Source of the DNA: Euborellia annulipes
Lineage: Eukaryota; Arthropoda; Insecta; Dermaptera; Anisolabididae
NCBI GenBank assembly: GCA_023213315.1
Contig: JAKCPI010005294.1
Coordinates: 62,001 to 126,000, forward strand
Length of the DNA stretch: 64,000 bases
Direction of reading: 5' to 3'
Within the stretch, counting starts at the first letter, position 1. Each line of letters starts with the position of its first letter. A program made the translations under genes and the position numbers. The notes below the pieces were generated by a model. It did not search any database. It saw only the letters and a list, made by a program, of their open reading frames with translations, and was not told where the DNA came from. Below, piece after piece: positions 35,635-46,590 of the stretch.

Positions 35635-35917
35635 ACCGGCGTAACTAGCCTTTGAGGGCGGAAGGGGCTAATCTCAACTGGAGCGCCGGTTTTCGTTAGA
35701 CCTTTTTTTTAGTATTTGAATCTCATTCGAGCTTTTTTTTGTAATTTTTCTCCAGATTTGTGATATAAAATGAATTTATTATGAAAGTTCAAAAAAAAGC
35801 CCGAGATTTTGGGAAAAAGCCGGAAAGCCGGATGCTCGAGGGGCGCCAAGGGCTTGATGCGCCTGGGCGGGGGCGGGGGGGGGAGCCCCCCTTCGCCCCC
35901 ATCTGGACACGCTAATT
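35635..35917. mobile_element. hAT-type MITE, 283 bp, perfect 8-bp target duplication
   Basis: AATATATA flanks the element exactly (35627-35634 and 35918-35925). The inverted ends are imperfect: CACCGGCGTAACTAG and, reversed, AATTAGCGTGTCCAG. The interior (TTCGAGCTTTTTTTTGTAA; GTGATATAAAATGAATTTAT; AAAGCCGGAAAGCCGGATG; AGGGGCGCCAAGGGCTTGAT; G-run) is shared with the element at 52121-52426. There is no transposase. Confidence 0.85.
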
Positions 35918-36418
35918 AATATATACTGTACTAAGAATGTAATCTTGAACAAACAAATCTTTCTCAAATTTTTGGAAAATAATTTCTTTAGCATATTATT
36001 AAATTAATTAGTATTCAATGTATCATAAAAATACTTTTATGATATTAATTAATAAATAATTGTTGAATTAATAAGGCATAAAATGTCACGCAAATGTAAA
36101 CAACAAGGATTTAATAAATTTTGGCAAATTTGATTTAATAAATATCGATCGTTTATTGTAAAAATAAAATAAATAATAAATCTAGTTAGCTGTCTCTATC
36201 CTCTTGAAGAATGGGCTTAAAGTGTACGAGTATATCCGGTTAGGGAGGGGATGACTCGAAAAAGAAGATTTAGCCCAAACCCTTCATTAACTAATAAAAA
36301 ATAAACCAATTAGTAAACGAATATAATTATAAAATTTTCATTATTTATTAATTGCTTCCATAAAGAAGTAGCGAGGATTTAAAGTTATAAAATATTCAAT
36401 TAAATATTGCTTATATGA

Positions 36419-36465
36419 ATGGCAACCACGAGTTACCCGTTCTAAGACTGCATTTGTTTTGCTGC
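36419..36465 (+). repeat. GGCAACC...TCTAAGACTG dispersed module
   Basis: ATGGCAACCACGAGTTACCC, then GTTCTAAGACTGCATTTGTT, equivalent to the module at 19352. Confidence 0.5.
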
Positions 36466-37799
36466 CTTGCTTCCCACGCCTCATTACTCGTTAGGCTTGA
36501 GTTCTCCCTTTCGTTGGCATCCCCCGAGGTACTTCAGCTCCTCCAATGCAGTACATCCCCATGTTTTAAATTAAAATTACTTAGTATTCTGAAAATCGTT
36601 ATTTCCGATGTTTAAATTTTCTTATTTGTGGTCACACACTTCTAGGGACCCCACCTTTTATTTGCCATTAAACATTGGTGATTAAAGGCAAGAAAAAAAA
36701 GTACATAGGCCTACTGTCAAAATAAAGTATCATTTATTTTTCTTTAGCATTCTATTTAAAAACATTTTTTTTTTTTTTTTTTTTTTTTGCTTTTGCAGGT
36801 TTTACCAAATTATTACATTGCTAAACAATTGCACAACATCTTTACAGTTTGTATTTAAGTTAAAGTAACTAAGTAATTCATGTTTTCTAAGGTTCAGAGA
36901 CGCTTTGTTTCTTTCGTCTCGCCATCACAGAAAAAAATGTCTCTGTGAGTGCTGATGTGGCAGGAATAGACATTAAAAATGAAATTACTTTATCCAAGGT
37001 TGGAAAATTATCATCACACTTACTCTTATTAAATAGGGTAAATCACATTCGGGAGAGATGTACACCCCTTTGTAGCTCATAGTCTATTAGCTAGATCGTT
37101 CCACAGTTTTGAGTTCATGTTAGTTGGGAAACTTTTAATGTGTTACTGAAGAATATTTTATTGACTACGGTTTAAAATCTAAGGCAATTCTTTCAATACG
37201 CACACAAAAGTTTTTCTTAGGCTTTGCTTATGAATTTATTAAGAGCCAATATTTTAATTATTCGATTGAAGTCAAATAGATTCTTGACAAGAGGATCTCT
37301 AGTGAGGTTTTGAGTCGGTGTTTGGTTTGTTTCCCGCTGATGGCGGCAAGTGGGAGGGTGGGGCATCTCAGCCGTGTTGAAAGGGAGAAATGCCACCCTC
37401 CTAGTCAGGGTTACACGCCGCACTTTTAATTTCAGTTATTATTTTTAAAAGGTAACATATTTAATAGTTTTTGTTATAAAATGTTACACACGAATATACC
37501 AAGCAACTAAATGTATTTAATACATAATGTAAAAAAAAATGTTCAACTTCCATGGTTGGGTTGTCCAACTTGCAAAGAGGCTTCACGAGGACTGCACTAT
37601 TTCTGAAGATTTCATGTCGATTGTGGTCGCCAAAAAAGAAATAAAAAAGACTAAATACCATCTATTATTATTCTTTTTTTTATTTGGATTTTATTTGTTC
37701 ATAATTTAAGAATTACTTTCTATGTTCAGCAAAAATGCTTATGACCAAACTTTTTGAATCCCAGAAAAATCAAATCATGAGAAATAAAGTATTTTTGCG

Positions 37800-37970
37800 T
37801 ACTTTATTGTTCTCGTAAAGTATAGAGTATAATTCTCAGGAACTAAAAGAGCTACGAGGTTGAAATTTTATATTTAAATTAGGCACCCCCCCCCCATTTT
37901 TTTGTGCTTCATAAGAAAGATAGGAGAAATGGTTGCTATGGTAACAAAATATAAATATTTTAATCCTCTC
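37800..37970 (+). repeat. Family A fragments
   Basis: AAAGAGCTACGAGGTTGAAA, TTTTATATTTAAATTAGGCA, then a jump to TTCATAAGAAAGATAGGAGA and GGTTGCTATGGTAAC. These are internal blocks of family A in the right order with the middle deleted. Confidence 0.7.
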
Positions 37971-38848
37971 AATCTTTCCAGTCTTCATTCCGTGAATATT
38001 ATTTCACCTAACATACACAAAAAAAATTTGTATTAATGTATTAATCAATAAAAAAATTATAATTTTTTTTTTAAATCTAGAAAATGCAAATTTCTATAGA
38101 CCTAATGGGGTTGGAGAACTCATCCCAGCCTACTAAATAATCTTTCTATAGACCTATTATTTATTGCAATATTAATTGCGAAATAAAAATATGTTAACGG
38201 AAAAATAGTCAATTGGCAAGCTTTTTGATTGGCTAAAAAAGGGACGATTTTAACGCCATCTTTTGGTAATAATTTGCAAACAGCTTTAGCCAGAACTTCC
38301 TCTTAATAACGATAAAAATACATTATTCTATATTCTATATTGATATTTAATATATCCCAATTATAAGATATTTTTGATTTTAAACCAAAAAAAGGGCAAG
38401 AATAATTGAGTTTTGTTTATACAAAAAAGTAAAAAGGACCAGTGATGAGCGGTGTTTGTTTCGCCCCTGATGAGTCCTCAAGAGGACCCTGAAGGCTGAA
38501 AGTGAGCCCCTCAACGGCAACGAGAGTCATCAATCAAACATGCACTGCAACATGGCATCGCATTAGATTTTCTTTCTTTCCGCGTCACACAATTGAATAC
38601 GTGTTCTTGCATACATTTCCCTCGGATGCTGTGTACAGAGCGAGAGATCGGAACACCCCCAAAAATATTCCCTCCCCTCAGCTTCGGACACTACTACAAG
38701 GGTTTGTGCCCGATACTTGGTTTATTTGCTCACTGAGAAATGCACACTCACCCCTAACCCTGAGGACTTTTACGCTTTGCCAACACACATTCTTTATACA
38801 CTTGATTATTCCAATTGGAATTTGAATTAATTTTTTTATTTTTTAATC

Positions 38849-38849
38849 C

Positions 38850-38882
<33 letters not shown>
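38849..38882. repeat. (CA)n microsatellite
   Basis: About 34 bases of pure AC/CA repeat in the intron. Confidence 0.95.
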
Positions 38883-38885
<3 letters not shown>

Positions 38886-38985
38886 ACATTCTATTTAAAA
38901 AATGTTGAGATCTAATGATGTTTTAAAGGGGACTGTCTTTTATTTAAATTAAAGATAAGTTGATTATTTTAATAAAAAAAAAAAA

Positions 38986-39029
38986 ACTTTCTCTCTCTAT
39001 ATATTTCATATATAGGGTAAGAGAAAGTA
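38986..39029 (-). repeat. Family A 5' terminal palindrome only
   Basis: ACTTTCTCTCTCTATATATT...CCTATATATGAAATATATAG type palindrome with TACTTTCTC/GAGAAAGTA ends and nothing else of the family. It may be a solo terminal hairpin. Confidence 0.65.
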
Positions 39030-39887
39030 ATATACTTTTTAGAATTAATATTTACATTGTAGCGTTGATGAATTGTTTTTTTTTTTTTTTTCAATTATGA
39101 GCACAGATATACCAAATAAAATTAAGTACAGCTGGGATTCGAACTCTATTCATTTACTTTGCGCACTTATCATCATTATAATATTATTTGATAAAATTAA
39201 TATCTCTATAAATTTATAAAACTCGTATCTAATCCTTCGAGATTTATCTTTTACCCATCTAAATTTAGAAATATAAACTTAATTTATTATTTATTCATTA
39301 AAAATTTTTGAAATAAAACTAGAAATATTATATGACTCTAAAATAAGAAATTTATAGAGATATAAATTTTATAAAATAATATTATATATATAATAACCTC
39401 TTAAAACTGTAAATGGTTATTTATACTATTCATGGCTTACTAAAATTTATAAATTAAATTTAACTTTTTTTAAATGAAACCTTTAAAAAGACAAAAGCTT
39501 TGGAGCTCTTGTAAAACACAGACAAGCCTTCTTAATTATTTAAAAGTAACATTACCAATCATTTTTATGCTAATTAATTGTATTTTTCAATGTTAATTTA
39601 AAACACCTTTTTGCTAGTATAATTGCTTTAGCTCATACAACGTGAGAAACAACGGAGTTTACAAAATTCAGGGCCGAATTGGGCGGCCCGGAAAAACTAG
39701 CTCCTTTTTTAATTCAGGTCCTTAATATGGCAGGCGATAGCCCATAAAAATACATCGGGGAGATATTTTAGATCGCGATCGCGGGAAATTCCCTCGACTG
39801 GCCTGATATTAGGCCTCTTTTTTCTATGATCAGTAACCTGATTTTTAATAATTCCTAAATATAACGCCAGTATGTTTTTTTTTTTAG

Positions 39888-40104
39888 ACCCTCCGCGATT
39901 GGAAAAGTCGCCCCTTCTCGCCAATGGTTACAACCATCCCCCGACGCACCTGAGCCACATGCAATTCATGCAGCTGAATCCCCACCATCCCTCTGCGGCC
40001 CATACAGCAATTTTGAGTCCTGCCGGACTTCCGCCCGGGTTGGCCAGGGCCGACGGCTCAATAATAAAGAACCAGGCGATTCCAGGGATGGAGGCCATCG
40101 CAAG
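39888..40104 (+). CDS. dac: dachshund, internal coding exon (Pro/His-rich linker)
   Basis: 217-nt internal exon between a strong acceptor (TATGTTTTTTTTTTTAG|AC) and donor (GCAAG|GTAGGC). AC completes the Asp codon begun in the exon at 1561. In-frame reading: PPRLEKSPLLANGYNHPP, THLSHMQFMQLNPHHPSAAH, TAILSPAGLPPGLARADGSI, then IKNQAIPGMEAIA. The final AG joins A of the next exon to give Arg. It is a low-structure Pro/His/Leu-rich linker between the two Dac domains, GC-rich relative to the intron. I judge it arthropod Dac from memory of the family plus perfect phase continuity. Upstream in-frame ATG codons lie in the polypyrimidine tract and are not starts. Confidence 0.88.
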
Positions 40105-40629
40105 GTAGGCCTCAACTTTATCCGCCTTGCTTGGACATTTACCATATATTAACTATGTATTTAAAAAAAACTCATTGCACAATTTGGCATTTTTTACTTT
40201 TTTAATATATATCTTGTGCTATCAGTTTCAAGCAATTTTTAGATAAGCGCTTTGCAATTTTTTTTATGGGTTATCGAAAAGCAAAGCAGCCCAAAAACCT
40301 ACTGTTACTGATAGTATAAACAATTCAAAATATCCTATTAAGTGATGCTATTCCTGTTTGTTTTTTTTTTTGTTTTTTTTGTTTTTAACTCACATACACA
40401 GCTCTGAGAAATATGTTAAATTTCCATGCGTGCTTGTTATCTGTAGGATGAAATTTTTCAAAATTCCTCTTGAGTTTTACTTAGCGATAATCGTCCACTA
40501 CAATTAAAACTGGAATCTTCATGCCTATTAATTTTATAACTCGTAATTAAACAATTAGATTTAAATATGATTTTTATTTAAGTTGTTTTAATAGAGAAGC
40601 AAGCAGGCAGGCAAGCAGGCAGGCAGGCC

Positions 40630-40870
40630 TGTCCCTGCGGGAGAGCGAAGGCCTCATTTGAATCGGGCCGAAGGTCGATTACTCCTCCAAATAACCCTGT
40701 TTGTCGATTAACCCGACCTCAAAATGATGGGAGATACCGCCAAAGACAAAGGCGTCTTTACGACCCATCGGCAACCGCAGCTGATCAGACATGCCATTTG
40801 CCATTAGCTTGCGATGGTCACCTCACATCCCAACACCGAACACACACGTAGAAGAGATTAATCATTAAGC
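40630..40870. promoter_or_regulatory. Candidate intronic regulatory stretch
   Basis: Non-repetitive, mixed-composition DNA between two dac exons, without ORFs, transposon ends or simple repeats. It stands out from the AT-rich surroundings. Function is inferred only from position and complexity. Confidence 0.25.
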
Positions 40871-41575
40871 AAGCAACCTTCAAGTCATAGATTAGAGAAT
40901 TAAATATTTGGATGTTAAATCTAAACGTTAAATCAACAGTCAAGTCAATGAATCTGGATAATTAAATTCCCCGAGCACAAACACGACCAATTGTCCCATT
41001 GGAATCGCATCACCATTATCAATAGCCATTGGTGTGCATGGGAGGAGCTTTCGATTTCGATTTCGACTTCGGGTCATGAGAACATGCATGTGTTGTGCTT
41101 GTGTGTGCGTGTGCGTGTGCGTGTAAATGTGCCTATGTATTTGTAACGAACAGAACGCGTTTATCTTAAGGCAACGACACAGGACATCCATCATTCTATT
41201 TGAAAAAAAGAACAACCTGAATGGTCACCATCAAAACGCATGTTTTCGAGGTTTATTTAAAAAAACCGTTAACTCTCGATTTCTTCCCCTATTTAGAGGA
41301 GGAGAATAGTCTTAAGACCCTTTTTGACTTTTTCTAAGGCTTTCTAATCCATCCTAACTTATTTACTGCTTAAAGAACAAGGTGAAATTAGTTTGTTTGG
41401 CCTCTCTTTATGTTTTTTTATCCAGAGGGTTGCGAGGGCGGCGAGCTCTCCGCTCACGTTATATCTACTACCTTTCAAATTTAAATTCATTTCAACGCAC
41501 GTTTAAAAGTTTGCATGAAATCATATATTTTTTTTCTAATAGGCATGTCTTATGTAGTAGTGGCAAAGGCACTCG

Positions 41576-41618
<43 letters not shown>
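41576..41618. repeat. (CA)n microsatellite
   Basis: About 42 bases of uninterrupted CA/AC repeat in the 2.3 kb dac intron. Confidence 0.95.
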
Positions 41619-41619
<1 letters not shown>

Positions 41620-42402
41620 GACAGAACCCTCCTTTCCGTCAACCAGTAATCCTTCTTATCAAAGATTTGCATTTTAATTAAACACAAAGTGATGAAATGA
41701 TAATCAACATTTTCCCCCCGTGCACCCCCCAAACAAACTTTGACAAGGCGTCTTTGGTTCTCGGCCACGTTTGCCAAATTCATGTCGATTTACTTCACCT
41801 TAAAATCGCGAAACCATACACTCACACAAACACTAACGCACATCCCTAAAACACACATACAGTGAGTTCTTTAAGTTGGATAATCAAATTCTATTAATGT
41901 CCCAGCTCGATGCCTCGTGCACGTTTTAATTCGTACTTTGAGACATCCCCATGTTGCTATTATATAGGGTCTCGATCTGATGAGAAAGCAAAAACAAGAT
42001 TTTAATCATAAAAATCAACTGTGCCTCTTTTGATCATTTTTTTTAAATCTTTTAGTTTTCTTGATTAAAAAAAAACTGTCATAAAAATGAAAGAGCCAGC
42101 CACCCTAAAAAAAAAATAAGATGCAAAACATCTTGATTAACCGATTTGCTAAAAGAGCGTGCCGAGATTCTTATTAATTTTCCGACCATCTATCTTTTTA
42201 ATTTTTTATTTATTTATTTGTTTGTATTTTGGCCTTGGCAAAAATGCCATTGAGCCAAACAGACTCAGGTTGGATTAGTAAAAATATTATTTAAAAAAAA
42301 TTAATTAAAAATATATTTTAAAAAAATTGTAAAAATAATAACTTTTATTTTTTCTTTTCTTTTATTTTTTTTACATCCTATTTTTTCGAATTTCTTTTGC
42401 AG

Positions 42403-42462
42403 ATCTGGCATTTGGGAGAATTGTCGCGCAGCTTATGAAGATATCGTCAAACATCTTGAACG
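42403..42462 (+). CDS. dac: dachshund, short internal coding exon
   Basis: 60-nt exon with acceptor CTTTTGCAG|ATCTGG and donor GAACG|GTAAGT. The A completes Arg (AG|A); the exon then encodes SGIWENCRAAYEDIVKHLE and ends with CG of a split codon, probably Arg. Unlike its linker neighbours it looks helical, with alternating hydrophobic and charged residues, and may be the start of a conserved helix. I recall this WENCRAAYEDIVKHLER block from arthropod Dac, but a search is needed for certainty. The following exon, which should supply the rest towards the C-terminal coiled coil, was not found in the remaining 21.5 kb. Confidence 0.85.
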
Positions 42463-44936
42463 GTAAGTCGCGAAAGAGGCCTTCTATTTATTTACTCCTT
42501 GAGACACATACCCACACACTCACACACGCACACGCACACACATACACTAACACACGCGGCCGGAAAAAAAATCGGAGGTGAATCTTAAAAAAAAAAAAAA
42601 AATAAAAAATAAATAACAGACCTTCGACGGTTTTCGGAAAAAAGAAAGTGTCTGAGCCCGAGAACGTTTTGGTGTCTGTTGCTTGACGCACGCGTTTCTG
42701 TGTATATATGTGTGTGTGTATGTGTCTGGGTGTGGGAGTAATGTTTTGCATGTAAAATTCCGTCCTCTGTGCGTCTCACGCACCGATCAATCTCTATCAG
42801 CTTTAGCCACAAATTGATTCGCCTGTACGGTCACTGAGTTACAACTATAGTTTAACCCCTGGCAGAAAATGGCATAGCATCCTATTGCAATATTCTAATT
42901 AGACTAAGAGATGGCGCCAACAAAGTCATTCGATTCACTCCATGATTGATTTGTGTTTAATTCTCAGGACGAGGACCCGGTTTAATTAATAAAGGAGTCA
43001 ATCTAGTGTAATATTATGTAATACTAGTTTGCGATGATGGTGATGCTGATGATGATAACACAATGATGTTTGGAATCATTCAACCATAATCATAACATTA
43101 TGGTAACATTGTCAAACATGATTAGTGCATTGAAATGTGCTCCAACACTCTTGGTTCTAACTCTGATTAGAAAAGCAATTAAAGTTAAACGTTATCAAGC
43201 GAGGAACTGATTTGAATATAGGGAAGATGGAAAATTAATCAATCTTGTTGTTTGTGTCCAACAATAATATTATTCACTGCCTCGGTCCTTGGTTGACCCT
43301 TGGAATTAATTCGCGCGAATAATAACACAGCCTGGGTCGCTGAGATGAATGGCCCTCCCCATATTTACTTCTCAATTTAATTAAAATACACAATTTAAAT
43401 TTTCACGCCGCTCTGTGTGAATAACACACATCTCTTAACTTTTCGAATTATATGAATTTCTAAAACGAGCTGACTGGTTAATATGCTATTCCATTTATAG
43501 ACTAAATGGTTGTTGATCGTTATTTAGAGTCCTACAAGTCAATTAGATTAGATGACAGGTCTCTTGATTGAAATTTTGAGTTGTCAGACTTTTGGAGAAG
43601 TCGCGTGGCTCTATTTTAAAAACAAAGAAGACGCACACTTAATGTGGTAAATAATGCAGCATTATTATTCATGGGGCCCTTGGGGGTGTCAGAACAATGC
43701 GTATTGGTCCGGAAGGCGGTCGTCGAGCGCTCTTTTGGTCTTTTCCTGTGATACCAAGTGACTAACGCGGCTGGACGGGCGCACAAATCAATGTCGCACC
43801 CCGTTGGGGGGTGGGGGGACATTAGGCCTGACAACATGGGCCTAATCCGAACCCCGGGGGACCCCCAAAAAGAGGTGAACCAAATGACACGGCACCGTCG
43901 CGTTCCATCGTTCAAGAATTAATGAATAGGATTTAAAATCGTATTAAGATAAATACACCAGAGTCGAAGAATTAGAAAACCGAAGGGTTCATTTTAATCC
44001 AGCTAATATTTCCAGGCAAATTAGAAATGCCTACTGGAGGCAATTAATAATTAAAGATCACCCTGGACCCTGGCGTTATTGACTATGGAGACCAACTGGC
44101 CCTTGCAATTGGCTATCTATTAGCTGGCTAAGCCAACACATTCGCCAACAGCCAATGATTAATGAACTCCCTCACCTCTTGGATGGAGAGTCCCCCCTCC
44201 CCCCTCTACTCCTTTAAAAAGTGGATTTTGTCCGCAAAGATTACGATAAAGAAACCCGCGTAGCTATAATTACTAAGATGTTTTCGCGAAAATGATTTTT
44301 TTTTATCTCAATGAAAAATGAGCGTGAAATGTCATTTAAGATTATAAAACGTCTTTAGAATTTTTGATAATGCACGTGGAGATTATGATGGATTTAATTC
44401 GCTCGTGATATTAATGGGGGAATAGACATTTATCGCATAAGCGTTATTGGCTATACGCAAGATTGTAATGGAGAAAAATTAAAGAGATTTGTTCATCTGT
44501 AAGAAAGTAAGATAATTGAAAACTAGGGCCAAGCAGAGCTTGTATCGATTCTTTTTCCTTCTATATATTAACTTGAACAAAAAAAACAAGAAATAAAACT
44601 AAACATATCTTGATAATTAAATAAAACTTGAAGCCATATCATTTGAAAGGTGATACTAAAAAAAATCACAAAAATTAATTAGACAAACAAATTATTTTTT
44701 AAACAACTTTAGTTACTCAAATTTTTTAAGGATTATATTATGACAAACGAGGGAATTATATTTTGTTAAAAAATTCTGGACACCCGGTAGTTATTTAGTA
44801 GCCTATTATTATTAATATTTATATTTTTTAAATTTGATATTGAAAAAATTAGGAAATATTTTAAATAATATTTAATCTTTAGACAGGTTGAAATATTTTC
44901 TAAATTAATATACAAATAATATACTCGATGATATGC

Positions 44937-45320
44937 ATGGGCGTATCTAGCCCCCCCCCCCCAGTGGCGTAGCGAGCTTAACTCGCGCCCGGGACACAAT
45001 ACCTTTTTAGCGCCCCCCCCCATTCGAAAACCATATAATATTATATGTAAAATATACAAAATTATTATAAATAAATATACTAAATTTAAAATATATTTTC
45101 CAGAAATTAATTTTAATAAAAATAAAAATTATCCAGCAATTTTTTTGTTTAGCGCCCCTTTCTGAGTAGCGCCCGGGGCATTATGACCCCCCTTGCTCCC
45201 CCCTCGCTACGCCACTGCCCCCCCCTAGAAGGCTCCCCACCCAAGAAAAATTGAGACAATATGGGCCTTCCAGGCGCCCCATGCCCCCCCCCCCCAGTTA
45301 AATTCCCTAGTTACGACCAT
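44937..45320. mobile_element. Outer hAT-like MITE, split by another MITE
   Basis: The ends are ATGGGCGTATCTAG (left) and, reversed, ATGGTCGTAACTAG (right), both next to C-runs. The middle is occupied by the complete inner element at 44962-45217. Outer sequence resumes with CTAGAAGGCTCCCCACCCAA and ends CCCTAGTTACGACCAT. Confidence 0.65.
44962..45217. mobile_element. Inner hAT-type MITE, 256 bp, perfect 15-base TIRs
   Basis: It starts CAGTGGCGTAGCGAG and ends CTCGCTACGCCACTG, an exact inverse. Subterminal GCGCCCGGG repeats lie inside both ends. It sits in a C-run of the outer element, so the target duplication is probably CCCCCCCC but cannot be resolved. The perfect ends suggest it is young. 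No coding capacity. Confidence 0.85.
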
Positions 45321-45429
45321 GATGAAATGTTACAATTTATTAAATCAAAATTAATAAATATCTTAAACTTGTATATAGGCTAAATAAAAACAGAGTATAA
45401 TAAAGTTTAAAAAAAAACCTCTTAATGTA

Positions 45430-45505
45430 AGAAATATGTTCCAGGGAACATTGTTCCAGAACATCTCATTTTTTTTGTAAATAAATAAATAAAAAAATAA
45501 ATAAA
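45430..45505 (+). mobile_element. LINE 3' tail fragment with conserved hairpin
   Basis: ATGTTCCAGGGAACATTGTT, then CCAGAACATC, a T-run and GTAAATAAATAAATAAAAAA. The same layout as the LINE end at 16075-16138, including the hairpin before the (AAAT)n tail. Confidence 0.65.
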
Positions 45506-45533
45506 TAATAACTAAATACTGAGTGAGTACGTG

Positions 45534-45580
45534 AGTGGCGACTACGAGTTACCCAAGCTAATTTCAATATTTTTCCTGTC
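45534..45580 (+). repeat. GGCGACTACGAG...AAGCTAA dispersed module
   Basis: GTGGCGACTACGAGTTACCC, then AAGCTAATTTCAATATTTTT; a copy of the module at 19352. Confidence 0.5.
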
Positions 45581-45794
45581 CTTTTATAAGGGCCGCGGGA
45601 CGCGGTGCTTCTTTTATCTCTTGTGAAATTAAACAATGCACTTTGTGATTGTTACATCTACTTATAAAACCGGGCAACAGCTTAGCAAAATTAAAAGTCG
45701 ATTTTTCATTTGAGGTACTTTTTTTTTAAACGATGACATTTTTTTCTAATATTAATTTTAATTTTAATTTTTGTTATTATTAAATATTTTTCAG

Positions 45795-45840
45795 CCCGTG
45801 ACCCGTGGCTCAGAGAAAAGACACTAGCTTCTCGGAAACT
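45795..45840 (+). mobile_element. SINE head fragment
   Basis: GCCCGTGACCCGTGGCTCAG, then AGACACTAGCTTCTCGG, matches the first 45 bases of the SINE at 33757-33940 (reversed). It is truncated before the B box. Confidence 0.6.
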
Positions 45841-45921
45841 TTTTCACAATATTCAATAGGATTACCAAGAGGCTCATTAAAAGTCAAAAGTTTTTTACAA
45901 AACTTTATTTGACCCCAGACA

Positions 45922-45957
45922 ATGTTTCGTCCGCTTGCCGAAGGACTTCTTCAGTGT
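45922..45957 (-). ncRNA. CTGAAGA...CGAAACA hairpin motif, copy 6
   Basis: Minus strand: CTGAAGAAGTCCTTCGGCAA, then GCGGACGAAACATTGTC. The stem GTCC/GGAC encloses a TTCGGCAAGC loop. GGTCAAATAAAG follows, an AATAAA-type signal about 15 bases on. Confidence 0.65.
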
Positions 45958-46094
45958 TTGGAGTCATAGAGAGCCATATTATAAAAAATTATTAAACAGT
46001 TGGGCTTAAACAAAATATGCAGACATATAGACATGTTTCTTTCTAACTACTTACTATGACTATTATTTATAACATGGCTTTCTATGACTCCAAC

Positions 46095-46131
46095 CACTGA
46101 ACAAGTCCTTCGGCAAGTGGACGAAACATTG
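46095..46131 (+). ncRNA. CTGAACA...CGAAACA hairpin motif, copy 7
   Basis: CTGAACAAGTCCTTCGGCAA, then GTGGACGAAACATTGTCG. It differs from copy 6 in the core (CTGAACA, not CTGAAGA), so if the core is functional this copy has probably lost activity. AGTCAAATAAAG follows. Confidence 0.6.
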
Positions 46132-46323
46132 TCGAGAGTCAAATAAAGTATTGTTGAAAACTTTTAGTTTGGGATATTTCAGGATCGGTTGATGCTTAGA
46201 TTTTTTCATAATCTCTTCACTTTTTACTTAAGTTTGATTTATTTATTATAAGTAAACTTAACCATGATATGGTAGAAAAATTCACTATTGTTTTTCTTTA
46301 AAGTTTCCCTTTCATGGCTCTAG

Positions 46324-46473
46324 GCACACACAGACCAATTTGCGGGACCCACTTTTTTGGACTCAGGGGACCTCAAAACATGTATATCCATCAAAAGCCC
46401 GACATCGAATTTTTGACATGATCGCAATACTTTCTCTCTCTATATATTTCATATATAGGGTACGAGAAAGTAA
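46324..46473 (-). repeat. Family A 5' fragment
   Basis: The minus strand starts TACTTTCTCGTACCCTATAT and passes GAGAGAGAAAGTATTGCGAT, AATTCGATGTCGGGCTTTTG and GAGTCCAAAAAAGTGGGTCC to a short TG tract. It is close in sequence to the tandem units at 17129, so relatively young. Confidence 0.85.
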
Positions 46474-46590
46474 AAATCTTTTGGATTTATTTACCAATAG
46501 TATATACCCCCGGCTGTTATGCAATAAGTACCCCGGCCGACTTGATTTCTCACATGTCAGTGACACGATTCTCATTCACTCCTCCCTTAA

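Larger units (their letters stand above)
1698..39887 (+). other. dac: dac intron, about 38.2 kb, filled with mobile elements
   Basis: It runs from the GTACCT donor after the first exon to a ...TATGTTTTTTTTTTTAG acceptor, with phase 1 kept on both sides. No other host coding exon was recognised inside on either strand. Identified content: family A and B repeats, two LINE fragments, several hAT-like MITEs, SINE-like elements, foldbacks and microsatellites, all listed separately. Stretches where I see only AT-rich or unique non-coding sequence are 1805-3620, 6300-8190, 9840-11140, 11610-13010, 19070-21300, 22790-23880, 26150-27880, 28700-31330, 32290-33290 and 35926-37800. Confidence 0.85.
40105..42402 (+). 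other. dac: dac intron, 2.3 kb
   Basis: GTAGGC donor to TTTCTTTTGCAG acceptor. It contains a GGCAAGCA-type short repeat (40598-40628), a higher-complexity GC-richer stretch (about 40630-40870), a CA microsatellite (41576-41618) and otherwise AT-rich sequence. No mobile element was recognised, in contrast to the flanking long introns. Confidence 0.85.
45886..46165. repeat. Foldback: about 92-base inverted arms, each with a CTGAA..A...GAAAC hairpin
   Basis: The left arm 45886-45977 (AAAAGTTTTTTACAAAACTT ... GAGTCATAGAGAGCCAT) is the inverse of the right arm 46074-46165 (ATGGCTTTCTATGACTCC ... GTTGAAAACTTTT). Both contain AAGTCCTTCGGCAAGCGGAC-type hairpins in opposite orientation (copies 6 and 7). 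The 96-base centre is AT-rich. It is a head-to-head dimer of one unit. Confidence 0.85.

Noticed and set aside
38502..38825. 107-codon ORF on +
   Set aside because: No family resemblance; it runs up to a CA microsatellite and has a random-looking composition.
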